Positions 15,773-24,451 of a stretch of DNA of 49,610 nucleotides are shown here, piece by piece (position 1 is the stretch's first letter; each line of letters begins with the position of its first letter). The translations under genes were made by a program, and so were the position numbers. The stretch is from Niabella sp. (GTDB lineage Bacteria > Bacteroidota > Bacteroidia > Chitinophagales > Chitinophagaceae): assembly GCF_030150205.1 (NCBI RefSeq), contig NZ_JASLGT010000019.1:1-49610 (forward strand), read 5' to 3'. The notes beneath the pieces are model-generated. The model saw nothing but the letters and a program-made list of their open reading frames with translations. It made no database searches and was not told the DNA's origin.

Positions 15773-16480
15773 TTAGTGAATCAGGGTACCCACTTTTTCT
15801 CCGTCAACCAGTTTTTTCAGGTTACCCTCTTTGTTCATATCAAACACAATAATCGGGAGATTGTTTTCCATACAAAGGGTAAAGGCGGTCATATCCATGA
15901 TCCGCAGGTTCTTTGTAAGGCACTCCTGGTAGCTTACCTCCTCATATTTGGTGGCGGTAGGATCTTTTTCCGGATCAGCCGTATATACACCATCCACCCT
16001 TGTTCCTTTTAAAATTACATCGGCACTGATTTCAATCGCCCGGAGGGAACCGGCAGTATCGGTTGTAAAATAGGGGTTACCGGTACCGGCACCAAAAATG
16101 ACTACACGCCCTTTTTCCAGGTGCCGGATAGCCCTGCGGCGGATATAGGGTTCTGCGATCTGCTCCATTTTTATGGCACTCTGCAACCGGGTAAACAATC
16201 CCATTTTTTCCAGTCCGGCCTGTAGTGCCATGCCATTGATCACGGTAGCCAGCATGCCCATATAATCTCCATGTGCCCGCTCAATGCCGGTTTCGGCTTC
16301 ATTCATTCCCCGGTAAATATTTCCTCCGCCAATGACCAGGGCTACTTCCACACCCAGGTCTGTTACGGATTTAATTTCACGGGCATACTGCGAAATGACT
16401 CCGGAATCCATTCCAAAATTTTTATTTCCCATCAATGCTTCCCCGGAGAGTTTCAGCAGAATCCTTTTATATTTAGGCAT
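15773..16480 (-). CDS. pyrH: UMP kinase
   Basis: A 235-residue amino-acid-kinase-fold enzyme phosphorylating UMP to UDP. It shows KRILLKLSGEALMG at the start, VIGGGNIYRG, 'RAHGDYMGMLATVINGMALQ', the 'GTGNPYFTTDTAGSLRAIEI' nucleotide loop and 'KGTRVDGVYTADPEKDPTATKY'. An open frame extends 24 codons upstream, but the ATG at 16480 gives the normal N-terminus (MPKYKRILLK). A TATCTTCG on the minus strand (16526-16519) may be the -7 box. First gene of a run with the unknown gene and pdxH. Confidence 0.97.
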   Translation of the reverse strand: MPKYKRILLKLSGEALMGNKNFGMDSGVISQYAREIKSVTDLGVEVALVIGGGNIYRGMNEAETGIERAHGDYMGMLATVINGMALQAGLEKMGLFTRLQSAIKMEQIAEPYIRRRAIRHLEKGRVVIFGAGTGNPYFTTDTAGSLRAIEISADVILKGTRVDGVYTADPEKDPTATKYEEVSYQECLTKNLRIMDMTAFTLCMENNLPIIVFDMNKEGNLKKLVDGEKVGTLIH

Positions 16481-16656
16481 GAATGTTCTTTTTGAATGTA
16501 GGTGATTATTTGACGCAGCGAAGATACTGTTTCCAGACAGTAAAATCAACACGCGGATTTTCAGAATGTTTCAATGGCTTATTGAATCTGTAAAAATGAT
16601 TGTAACTTCACCTCCGGTACTATTTCCGGATATTTTTTTACTACCTGAAAAGAATT

Positions 16657-17631
16657 ATGATGAAAAATAAGATCGGTACAAGCGATGTTTCCATAACAGC
16701 CATTACCCTTGGTGCCTGGGCCATTGGGGGAGCGATGTGGGGCGGCAATGAAGAAGCCGATTCGCTGGCCGCAATTAAAGCGTCGATCGATAACGGGATC
16801 ACTTCTATTGATACAGCGCCGATTTATGGCATGGGCTACAGTGAAGAGCTGGTAGGCAAGGCTATAAAAGGATACGACCGCAGCCGGCTGCAGATTCTTA
16901 CAAAATTTGGGATGGTATGGGACCAGGAAAAAGGTGATCTGGCTTTTGAGCGAAAAGACAACGCCGGTGTTTTAAGAAAGATTTATAAGTATGGAGGCTA
17001 CGAAAATGCGATCAGGGAAGTAGAGATCAGTTTAAAGCGGTTGCAAACCGACTATATCGATCTGATCCAGCTCCACTGGCCCGACAGTACGACGCCTATC
17101 AGCGAAACGATGGAAGCCATGCAAAAAATGCTCGATGAGGGCAAGGTAAGAGCTATTGGTGTTTGTAATTACAACGGTGCCCAGCTGGCAGAGGCAGAGC
17201 AAACGGTAAAACTGGCTTCGGACCAGGTACCTTACAGCATGCTAAAGCGGAAGATTGAAACGGATGTGGTGCCTTATGCGCTTACAAACGGCCTATCTGT
17301 TATCGCGTACAGCCCGATGGAGCGGGGATTGCTTACCGGGAAATACAATGCATCGTACCGTTTTGCGGCAGACGATCACCGGAACGATTACTTTAAGCAA
17401 TTTGATATGAATAAAGTGGCGCAGCTTACGGCGCACCTGGCAGAAATGGCCTCCGGGCACCAGGTATCCGTGGCACAGCTGGTGCTGGCCTGGACCTTTC
17501 ATCAGCCGGCGGTTGCCGCCGCGCTGGCCGGAGCCCGCAATGCAACGCAGGCCACCGAAAATGCCAAAGCCCTGGAGGTAAAACTATCGGAAGCGGATCT
17601 GGCGCAGATCGAAAGCTGGCTGGCCGCATAA
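16657..17631 (+). CDS. Aldo/keto reductase
   Basis: A 324-residue NADP-dependent TIM-barrel oxidoreductase. The catalytic tetrad is present: D52 and Y57 (IDTAPIYGMGYSEE), K83 (TKFG) and H140 (QLHWPD). Nucleotide-binding end: 'YSPMERGLLTGKY' and 'AGARNATQATENAKAL'. The substrate is not predictable from sequence. It precedes two alpha-L-fucosidases and a sugar kinase by 235 bases; relatives oxidise aldoses such as L-fucose, which would fit, but this is inference. Two consecutive ATGs begin the gene. Confidence 0.9.
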   Translation: MMKNKIGTSDVSITAITLGAWAIGGAMWGGNEEADSLAAIKASIDNGITSIDTAPIYGMGYSEELVGKAIKGYDRSRLQILTKFGMVWDQEKGDLAFERKDNAGVLRKIYKYGGYENAIREVEISLKRLQTDYIDLIQLHWPDSTTPISETMEAMQKMLDEGKVRAIGVCNYNGAQLAEAEQTVKLASDQVPYSMLKRKIETDVVPYALTNGLSVIAYSPMERGLLTGKYNASYRFAADDHRNDYFKQFDMNKVAQLTAHLAEMASGHQVSVAQLVLAWTFHQPAVAAALAGARNATQATENAKALEVKLSEADLAQIESWLAA

Positions 17632-17866
17632 GGGTGGTTCCCGCAGGCGTTACCGTTTTGAAACGACAGGAACGGATACGGTGTTCTGCTGTTCTTGTAG
17701 GTTAAGCGGCGCAGATTACTGAGGCAAAAAGTAAAGCAAATAGAGACAAAAAAGCAGGATAGCATTCCATTAAAAATAAGATCTTCGTTCCTGGCATCGT
17801 TTTGCTTCGCGGCAGATGATTACCGGCACAATCGAATACAGTACGAATAAGAAAATGATTGCGGTT

Positions 17867-19306
17867 ATGTGGAAAAAAATAAAGAGAGCAGCGGGGCTGG
17901 CAGGCATGTTGTGCCTGGTTACCGCTGTTAACGGGCAGGAACAAGGGATCCATCAACAATCGGCCCTGTATGAATCGCCTACAGATCCACTCGTAAAACA
18001 AAAACTGGATCAGTGGCAGGATCAGAAATTTGGCATGATCATCCATTGGGGATTATATGCCGTACCGGGTATTGTAGAATCCTGGTCTATTTGTTCCGAA
18101 GACTGGATCGGCCGTGATAGTACAATTCCCTATGATACCTACAAACAATGGTACTGGGGATTAAAAAAAGACTTTAACCCGGTTCATTTTAATCCGGATC
18201 AATGGGCTGCCGCTGCAAAAGCAGCCGGTATGCGGTACCTGGTGTTTACCACCAAGCATCACGACGGGTTTAATATGTTTGATACCAAACAATCGGATTT
18301 TAAGATATCCAATGGTCCGTTTGGCAGCAATCCCAAAGCCGATGTGGCAAAATATGTATTTGATGCATTCCGCAAACAGGGATTTATGATTGGAGCATAT
18401 TTCTCCAAGCCCGACTGGCATAATGAGAACTACTGGTGGCCGATGTATGCAACGCCGGACCGGAATGTGAATTATGATATTAAAAAATTCCCCTGGAGAT
18501 GGCAGAAATATAAAGACTTTACCTATAACCAGATCAGCGAACTGATGCACAATTATGGCCGTATGGACATTCTTTGGCTGGATGGGGGATGGGTACGCCC
18601 GATATCTACCGTAACGGATGAAGTGCGGGCCTGGGGTGCCAGGATTCCCGAATCGGGACAGGATATTGATATGCCGAAGATCGCGACCATGGCCCGGGAG
18701 GCGCAGCCGGGTATCCTGATGGTTGACCGTACGGTGCACGGGCCTTATGAAAATTATCAAACACCGGAGCAGCGGGTACCGGATCACCGCATCAACAATC
18801 CCTGGGAAAGTTGCATGACCCTGGGTGGTGCCTGGGGCTATGTACCCGGCGACCGGCTGAAACCGGCGTCAAAAGTCATTCATACGCTGGTGGAAATTGT
18901 TGCCAAGGGAGGCAGCCTGTTACTGGGTGTAGGCCCCAGTGCGGATGGAACCTTAACCGAAGAAGCCGTGTTGCGGTTACAGGAAATTGGCTTGTGGCTG
19001 AAGGATAACGGCGCCGCCATTTATAACACCCGTTCCATCGAACAATACAATAGCGGTCAAACCTATTTTACCCGTTCAAAAGATGGAAAAACAACCTATG
19101 CCATCGCCCTGATCGAAGAAGGCCTGCCGGCATCCATCCGGTGGCAGGGGAACCTGCCCCGTAAAGGATCTGTGATAAAATCAGTGGCCACCGGTGAAAA
19201 AGTAAAATGGACGGTAACCGGTGATCAGGTAACGCTCCAATTGCCTGCGAAGCTAAGGGCAACAAAGCAAACAGCCGCGCTGGCGTTTTCTTTTGTAAAT
19301 GACTAA
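17867..19306 (+). CDS. Alpha-L-fucosidase, GH29 (subfamily A-like)
   Basis: A 479-residue secreted enzyme releasing alpha-linked L-fucose. A signal peptide (MWKKIKRAAGLAGMLCLVTA) is followed by the GH29 barrel: 'FGMIIHWGLYAVPG', 'TTKHHDGFNMFDTKQSDF', and DILWLDGG with the nucleophile D239. The C-terminal beta domain begins about 385. Upstream in-frame ATGs at 17816 and 17855 exist; 17867 gives the cleanest signal peptide. The next fucosidase starts 9 bases after the stop, so both are co-transcribed. Tolerance for aryl-fucosides and the subfamily assignment are from family resemblance only. Confidence 0.93.
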   Translation: MWKKIKRAAGLAGMLCLVTAVNGQEQGIHQQSALYESPTDPLVKQKLDQWQDQKFGMIIHWGLYAVPGIVESWSICSEDWIGRDSTIPYDTYKQWYWGLKKDFNPVHFNPDQWAAAAKAAGMRYLVFTTKHHDGFNMFDTKQSDFKISNGPFGSNPKADVAKYVFDAFRKQGFMIGAYFSKPDWHNENYWWPMYATPDRNVNYDIKKFPWRWQKYKDFTYNQISELMHNYGRMDILWLDGGWVRPISTVTDEVRAWGARIPESGQDIDMPKIATMAREAQPGILMVDRTVHGPYENYQTPEQRVPDHRINNPWESCMTLGGAWGYVPGDRLKPASKVIHTLVEIVAKGGSLLLGVGPSADGTLTEEAVLRLQEIGLWLKDNGAAIYNTRSIEQYNSGQTYFTRSKDGKTTYAIALIEEGLPASIRWQGNLPRKGSVIKSVATGEKVKWTVTGDQVTLQLPAKLRATKQTAALAFSFVND

Positions 19307-19315
19307 AAACGGTAT

Positions 19316-20764
19316 ATGAAGAAAATTGTAATCAGTTCATTTTTATGTATGGGGCTATGGGTATGTGGCTTCAGCCAAAAAGTAACACCTCCGGCACCGG
19401 TATATCCCATACCTTCCGCCCGGCAGCTGGCCTGGCATCAGCTGGAAACCTATGCATTTATCCATTTTACCACCAATACTTTTACCGATAAGGAATGGGG
19501 GTTTGGAGACGAGGATCCAACGATCTTTAACCCCACAAAAGTAGATGCCGGTCAATGGGCATCGGTGTTGAAACAAACGGGTTTTAAGGCCATGATCCTT
19601 ACAACCAAACACCATGACGGCTTTACGCTCTGGCCCAGCAAATACACGGAACATTCTGTAAAGAACAGCCCCTGGAAAAACGGCAAAGGCGATGTGGTAA
19701 AAGAAGTCAGCGATGCAGCACGGAAGGCCGGACTGAAATTTGGTGTATACCTGTCGCCCTGGGACCGGAACAGGGCCGATTATGGTACGCCCTCTTATAT
19801 TACCTATTACCGGAACCAGTTAAAAGAGCTGTTTACCAATTATGGCCCCATCTTCGAAATGTGGTTTGATGGCGCTAACGGCGGCGATGGCTACTATGGC
19901 GGGAAGAAAGAAAAACGGAAAATCAACGGTGCTACTTATTACGATTGGCCTGCAACCCTGAAACTGGTGCGCAGCATGCAGCCCGATGTGTTGTTTTTTA
20001 GTGACGCCGGACCCGATATCCGCTGGGTGGGGAATGAAAGAGGCGTTGCCGGTGAAACGAACTGGAACAGCATTACCCCGGATACCCTGTATGCGGGTAA
20101 ACCCGGTATTGAAAAGCTGCTGAATACCGGATCGGCCGATGGTACAAAATGGATCCCTGCGGAAGTGGATGTTTCCATTCGCCCGGGCTGGTTTTATCAT
20201 GCTTCGGAAGACAGCAAGGTAAAAACACCGGAGCAGCTGTTTGCTATTTACCTTAGTTCCGTGGGAAGAGGCTCTAACCTGCTGCTGAATATACCACCGG
20301 ACCGCAATGGTGTCTTTCATCCTACCGATGTAGCCGCCCTTGAAGGGTTTAAAAAATTACTGGATGAACGGCTGACCCATAACCTGGCAAAGCATGCCAA
20401 AGTGATGGTGAGCAATACCCGGGGAAATGCAGCTGCCTACAATGGTGCAAAAATTACCGATGAGAACAATAATACCTATTGGGCCACGGACGACGGCGTA
20501 ACAACGGCCGATATTGAATTGCAGCTGCCCGCAGCAAAAAAGATCAGCTATATTTTGTTGCAGGAATATATTGCGCTGGGTCAGCGTGTGCGCGGGTTTA
20601 CCATAGAAGCAGAAGCAAACGGCAGCTGGAAGCCGGTTGCATCAGGCACAACCATCGGGTATAAACAGATTTTAAAGATCGACCCGGTAACAACCGGGAA
20701 GATCCGCGTGCATATTACGGATGCAAAAGCATGCCCGCTGATCTCAAACATTGCCCTGTATTAG
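19316..20764 (+). CDS. Alpha-L-fucosidase, GH29 (subfamily B-like) with C-terminal F5/8-type carbohydrate-binding domain
   Basis: A 482-residue secreted fucosidase. Signal peptide MKKIVISSFLCMGLWVCGFS, then the barrel: 'QLETYAFIHFTTNTFTDKEWGFGDE', 'TTKHHDGFTLWPSKYTEHSV', and 'FEMWFDGANGG' with nucleophile D185. The region 'RGVAGETNWNS' is where the subfamily-B acid/base lies. The last ~130 residues form a discoidin/F5-8-like domain ('AAAYNGAKITDENNNTYWATDDGV', 'RGFTIEAEANGSW'). This subfamily is known for alpha-1,3/1,4-fucose on branched Lewis-type glycans. It pairs with the preceding GH29 gene. Confidence 0.93.
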   Translation: MKKIVISSFLCMGLWVCGFSQKVTPPAPVYPIPSARQLAWHQLETYAFIHFTTNTFTDKEWGFGDEDPTIFNPTKVDAGQWASVLKQTGFKAMILTTKHHDGFTLWPSKYTEHSVKNSPWKNGKGDVVKEVSDAARKAGLKFGVYLSPWDRNRADYGTPSYITYYRNQLKELFTNYGPIFEMWFDGANGGDGYYGGKKEKRKINGATYYDWPATLKLVRSMQPDVLFFSDAGPDIRWVGNERGVAGETNWNSITPDTLYAGKPGIEKLLNTGSADGTKWIPAEVDVSIRPGWFYHASEDSKVKTPEQLFAIYLSSVGRGSNLLLNIPPDRNGVFHPTDVAALEGFKKLLDERLTHNLAKHAKVMVSNTRGNAAAYNGAKITDENNNTYWATDDGVTTADIELQLPAAKKISYILLQEYIALGQRVRGFTIEAEANGSWKPVASGTTIGYKQILKIDPVTTGKIRVHITDAKACPLISNIALY

Positions 20765-20819
20765 ATGCGACATGCCGCTGCTGGTATGAACTTTGCGCAT
20801 TAAACGACAAACACGGCAT

Positions 20820-21695
20820 ATGATGACGGAACCAATTTATACGGCCATTTGTTTTGGTGAAATTCTCTGGGATATGCTGCCGGATGGCGCACAGCCGGGA
20901 GGAGCACCCATGAATGTGGCCTATCACCTGAATCAGCTGGGCATTGCCACCGGTGTGATATCGAAAAAGGGAACGGATGTAGAGGGCGAGCAGTTGCTCC
21001 GTTTCCTGGAAGCGCATCATGTGGATACGGGATTGATACAAACCGACAGCATTTATCCAACGGGAAAAGTGCTGGCCACACCAGGAAAGAACTATGAGAT
21101 GCAATATGATATTATCGCTCCGGTTGCCTGGGATTTTATTGATGTGACGGAGGCAGTACCGGAAACGGTAGCGGCCTCGGAACTGTTTATTTTCGGAAGC
21201 CTTGCGGCCCGTGATGCGCATGCGCGTAATACCTTGTTTACCCTGTTGGAGCGGGCAAAAAACAGGATCATGGACATCAACCTGCGTCCGCCCCATTTTA
21301 CACAGGAAATCATTGAAGCCTTGCTGCAGAAGGCCACCGTTTTAAAACTCAATGAAAATGAATTGGAGTTGCTCAGTGGCTGGTACGGCTTTACCGGTAA
21401 TATGCGCCAGCAGGCGGAAGCCTTAGGGCATCGTTTTTCGATACCGGATATCATGATCACCAGGGGTGCGGATGGCGCAGCGTATTATACGAATGGGGCG
21501 TTTTATGAGCATGCGGGGATAAAGGTAACCGTAGTGGATACGGTGGGCAGCGGCGATGCATTCCTGGCAGGGTTTTTATCCCGCCTGCAGCAAGGCAGCG
21601 GGCCTGAAGCCGCCCTGGACTTTGCCTGCAGACTGGGCTCTTTTATTGCTACACAAAAAGGCGCCTGCCCCGATTACGATATTCGCGCAATATAA
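20820..21695 (+). CDS. PfkB family carbohydrate kinase (fructokinase-like)
   Basis: A 291-residue ribokinase-fold sugar kinase. It shows the N-terminal 'FGEILWDMLPDGAQPGGAPMNVA' substrate loop, 'GVISKKGTDVEGEQLL', and the anion-hole/catalytic motif DTVGSGDAFLAGF with base D246. The pattern is closest to Bacteroidota fructokinases. The frame opens at a TTG (20793), but two adjacent ATGs at 20820/20823 fit the family start. It follows the fucosidases by 55 bases; whether it acts on a fucose product (fuculose) or another sugar cannot be told. Repeats begin 58 bases downstream. Confidence 0.88.
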   Translation: MMTEPIYTAICFGEILWDMLPDGAQPGGAPMNVAYHLNQLGIATGVISKKGTDVEGEQLLRFLEAHHVDTGLIQTDSIYPTGKVLATPGKNYEMQYDIIAPVAWDFIDVTEAVPETVAASELFIFGSLAARDAHARNTLFTLLERAKNRIMDINLRPPHFTQEIIEALLQKATVLKLNENELELLSGWYGFTGNMRQQAEALGHRFSIPDIMITRGADGAAYYTNGAFYEHAGIKVTVVDTVGSGDAFLAGFLSRLQQGSGPEAALDFACRLGSFIATQKGACPDYDIRAI

Positions 21696-21753
21696 AAGAT
21701 GCAGCCGGCAGTCAGATAGTTTGAAGATTTGGATCCCGATGGCTATAGGAAGG

Positions 21754-22292
21754 GGCAATGGCATTCATAAACAATATCCAAATACAAAGAGTGACGGACC
21801 CAAAACCATTTTGCCTGTTTTGTTCCATCGGAACAATCTATTGGTTGTAGTAGCTACAGGGGTATAAGATAATTTTGATACCTGATAATAAACCGCGATC
21901 AAAATGATCATTATGGCATTTCATTGAGCAGCCGGTATACAGCAGGCGAGCTGTTCCAATATAGGGTTCTAAAAGAGGCAATGGCATTCATAAACAATGT
22001 CCAAATGCAAAGCGTGACAGGCCCAAAACTATTTCTCCTGTTTTGTTCCATCGGAACAATCTATTGGTTGTAGTAGTAGCTACAGGGGTATAAGATAATT
22101 TTGATACCTGATAATAAACCGCGATCAAAATGATCATTATGGCATTTCATTGAGCAGCCGGTATACAGCAGGCGAGCTGTTCCAATATAGGGTTCTGAAA
22201 AGAGGCAATGGCATTCATAAACAATATCTAACTACATAGCGTGACAGGCCCAAAACCATTTCTCCTGCTTTGTTCCATCGGAACAATCTATT
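21754..22292 (+). repeat. Tandem non-coding repeat, two full copies (223 and 227 bp) and one partial
   Basis: Units start GGCAATGGCATTCATAAACA at 21754, 21977 and 22204. The third stops at CTATTGG (22292). Copies differ by a few substitutions, a 3-base insertion in GTAGTAGCTAC and a single base. Each carries the hairpin TTGTTCC-ATC-GGAACAA (21820, 22043, 22270), and the two full units carry an internal AAAATGATCATT. The short open frames across it do not resemble genes. The 703-base gap 21696-22399 otherwise contains only one more hairpin (22321-22341). Confidence 0.85.
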
Positions 22293-22320
22293 GGTAGCCG
22301 GGTTACGGCCGAAGATCATC

Positions 22321-22341
22321 GGGTGTGCCGTAGGTACACCC
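22321..22341. repeat. REP-like hairpin with CC-GTA-GG core
   Basis: GGGTGT-GCC-GTA-GGT-ACACCC: a 6-bp outer stem and a CC/GG inner pair round a three-base loop. It belongs with the TTGTTCC-ATC-GGAACAA, ATCCC-GGA-GGGAT and CCCC-GAA-GGGG hairpins nearby. Confidence 0.5.
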
Positions 22342-22399
22342 CTGCGCAAGTCAGCAGGAAAAAAGCTGTATCAGGAAAATCCCATTTTCAGACCGCTTC

Positions 22400-23299
22400 T
22401 CAAAAAAAGCGTGCCTTATAGAGTTTTACATCCGGGATGGTAATCGTTTGATCCGGATTACGCTGGTAAATATGATAGGTCCACCAGCTTTCTTCTGCCT
22501 GCGTAAACAACAGCCGCTTCTTTATGGGATTATAATTGACCGACTTGATATTTTCCCGGCCTTTTAAAGGCTCAAAATCGTCAAAGCGGGCGCTGGGAAT
22601 ATGAAAGGTAAACACGTGCTCGTGCGTGGTAACGATCATGTTTTCCGGGTCAATCTCAGAGAGGTCATGTCCGCCTTCCGATGGAATCTTCCAGTGTTCC
22701 TCCAATTGCAGTCCTGGATGAGGGCTGTCCCAGTCTTTTAAAGAATAAGCCCGGAGTTCATTAAATCCCAGGGCAAAAAGCCGCTTGTGTTTTTCATTCC
22801 ACACCACACCATGTCCGGAATAAAGCGAATCCCTGAACAGGCGCTGTTCCGGCTGGTTCAGGTTATAAAGCTCAATGCTGTTTCCCTGTGGATGGGTGGA
22901 AAGCGCCACCACCACACGGTTGCCCGGCAACAGGGCAGCAGAATGCGCCATGGGCACATGCGCATAAAAAAGTGGTTTACGGGATTTAATATCCAGCAAC
23001 AGCACCCCTCCGCCGGATGAAGTAAGTAACAGGGCCGACCGGTTCAATGCCGGCTTGCATTCATCCAGTGGTACCATCCATTTCTGATAAGCGGAAGGCA
23101 GCTCACGGGCTTCGGAAACCTGCCAGCGCCAGGTAACGGCGGGTGTGGTGCCCGATTGATGGCTGTTTAGCAGCAACACCTTATTGTCGCCGCATACTAC
23201 AATATCTGCATCCCCTAACGCTGTGGTGGTTTTAGAGGCGCAGGAGGTAATCGACAGGGAAAAAATAACCAGGGCGTAGACGGAACGTATCTTTTTCAT
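22400..23299 (-). CDS. DUF6528-like lipoprotein, beta-propeller type
   Basis: A 299-residue lipoprotein (lipobox SITSC, C20) whose body is a series of beta-rich repeats typical of a propeller: 'DADIVVCGDNKVLLLNSHQ', 'ALLLTSSGGGVLLLDIKSRKPLFYAHVPMAHSAALLPGNRVVVALS', 'IELYNLNQPEQRLFRDSLYSGHGVVWNEKHKRLFALGFNELRAYSL'. It resembles a Bacteroidota family annotated as DUF6528, of unknown function; a role near carbohydrate-degradation loci is plausible given the fucosidases nearby. The gene is isolated between repeat-rich gaps, convergent with the kinase. Confidence 0.75.
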   Translation of the reverse strand: MKKIRSVYALVIFSLSITSCASKTTTALGDADIVVCGDNKVLLLNSHQSGTTPAVTWRWQVSEARELPSAYQKWMVPLDECKPALNRSALLLTSSGGGVLLLDIKSRKPLFYAHVPMAHSAALLPGNRVVVALSTHPQGNSIELYNLNQPEQRLFRDSLYSGHGVVWNEKHKRLFALGFNELRAYSLKDWDSPHPGLQLEEHWKIPSEGGHDLSEIDPENMIVTTHEHVFTFHIPSARFDDFEPLKGRENIKSVNYNPIKKRLLFTQAEESWWTYHIYQRNPDQTITIPDVKLYKARFF

Positions 23300-23450
23300 G
23301 ATCTATGATATGGCTTGTAACGGTTGTGTATGCTGATAAAATGCTAAAATTAGGGCATCTGCCGGTTGGGCGCAAATTTCCGGCAGGATCCTGACATCCA
23401 TTTTGCTAAAAGCCAAACGCATTTAAGATCAAAATATCGTTATATGGCCA

Positions 23451-23512
23451 ATCCCGGAGGGATGAGGGCATTTATAGAAAATGTTTGATGATCTTTTTGA
23501 ACCCCGAAGGGG
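23451..23512. repeat. Two REP-like hairpins (ATCCC-GGA-GGGAT and CCCC-GAA-GGGG)
   Basis: ATCCC 23451-23455 with GGGAT 23459-23463, and CCCC 23502-23505 with GGGG 23509-23512, each with a three-base loop. They lie in the 338-base gap 23300-23637, which has no gene. An open frame starting at 23485 translates the repeat as 'NPEGAIAGISG' and should not be used as the start of the next gene. Confidence 0.6.
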
Positions 23513-23637
23513 CGATAGCTGGCATATCCGGCCCCGTCAAGCCGTTTTCATGTATCAATAACAGATGCGTTTGCGCAGGACTGCTATTGTTTAGAGGCAT
23601 TGAAACCGGTATTTTTGAACGATTAAAATCAGCTGAA

Positions 23638-23925
23638 ATGTCGTATAAAGAATTTAAAGGCTTGTTGGCGTTTGATGTTCCGCCCGCCGGTATCAGTGTA
23701 TTGCAACAGGGACTTTGGTATGCTGCCAAAGGCAACTGGGAGGCTGCGCATCAGGTGGCCCAGGATCATGAGGGCGAACAGGACTTCGACCGGTTGCATG
23801 CCTACCTGCACCGGGTGGAAGGCGATGCCTGGAACGCCAATTACTGGTACCGCCGTGCAGGTGCCACAATGCCTGATCAACCTGTTGAAGAGGAGCTGGA
23901 ATCGCTGATACAGCGCTGGGGATAG
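23638..23925 (+). CDS. Small conserved protein of unknown function (TPR-like)
   Basis: A 95-residue soluble protein: 'LLAFDVPPAGISVLQQGLWYAAKGNWEAAHQVAQDHEGEQDFDRLHAYLHRVEGDAWNANYWYRRAG'. The pattern LWYAAKGNWEAAHQ / DRLHAYLHRVEGD / NYWYRRAG is that of a helical repeat protein recurrent in many bacteria and annotated as hypothetical. The ATG at 23638 gives the usual start (MSYKEFKGLL); the longer frame upstream reads into a repeat. Function is unknown. Confidence 0.75.
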   Translation: MSYKEFKGLLAFDVPPAGISVLQQGLWYAAKGNWEAAHQVAQDHEGEQDFDRLHAYLHRVEGDAWNANYWYRRAGATMPDQPVEEELESLIQRWG

Positions 23926-23968
23926 CAATTTGAGACCCGCTATCGGGTACAGAACATTGTTTTCTTTT

Positions 23969-23976
23969 TAATTTTG
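23969..23976 (+). promoter_or_regulatory. -7 box (TAATTTTG) four bases before the ATG of the 23981 gene
   Basis: A perfect TAnnTTTG followed by GCTT and the ATG at 23981: the same four-base spacing as at recR, the RapZ-C fusion and the AraC gene. Confidence 0.6.
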
Positions 23977-23980
23977 GCTT

Positions 23981-24451
23981 ATGGAATTCAGGATTTTAAA
24001 TCAATCAAAAAACAGCACTTTGAATCAGCTGGCGATTGTTACTTTTTTTCAACCGGCCAATTTGATCACGGTGCTGATTGGGCTTTATTTTTTTCAAAAA
24101 GGCCTGCATTTTTTTTATACGATCCAGGATGGTGTGCCCACATTCGGCAACCCTGAGTTTTTTGCGGGTCTGGTTCTGTTAGTGGTTACAGGGATCCGGT
24201 TTAAACAGGCTTTGAGAAATGGACGTTTTCTCAAAAACATTACCTACGTTTTCAATGAGGAAGGTGTATCGGTAATCGGAGATGGTATAACCCGTTTTGT
24301 AGAATGGAGGAAAGTAGCACAATACAAGGAAAAGTTTGGGTTCCTGATCCTCGAACTGGGTAACAAGGTAGGCGGACTCTATATAGAAAATGATCTGCTA
24401 ACTCCAGCCCAGCGGCGCTTTATACAAGAAAAAGTTCATCAATCGGAATAA
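23981..24451 (+). CDS. Hypothetical two-helix membrane protein (PH-like tail)
   Basis: A 156-residue protein with two predicted membrane helices ('LAIVTFFQPANLITVLIGLYFFQKG' and 'PEFFAGLVLLVVTGIRF') and then a soluble beta-rich tail ('ITYVFNEEGVSVIGDGITRFVEWRKVAQYKEKFGFLILEL') that looks like a PH/YcxB-type domain. The function is unknown. It has its own promoter and probably a leaderless mRNA, and it abuts the stop of the convergent CCA-adding enzyme gene with no spacer. Confidence 0.75.
   Translation: MEFRILNQSKNSTLNQLAIVTFFQPANLITVLIGLYFFQKGLHFFYTIQDGVPTFGNPEFFAGLVLLVVTGIRFKQALRNGRFLKNITYVFNEEGVSVIGDGITRFVEWRKVAQYKEKFGFLILELGNKVGGLYIENDLLTPAQRRFIQEKVHQSE

Noticed and set aside
21556..21867. 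103-residue open frame overlapping the kinase end and the repeat unit
   Set aside because: It is in another frame of the PfkB gene and then reads the non-coding repeat (the hairpin becomes 'LFHRNN'). No start signal and no family resemblance.
23485..23637. 51-residue N-terminal extension of the small TPR-like protein
   Set aside because: It translates REP-like hairpins and has no family support; the ATG at 23638 gives the conserved start.
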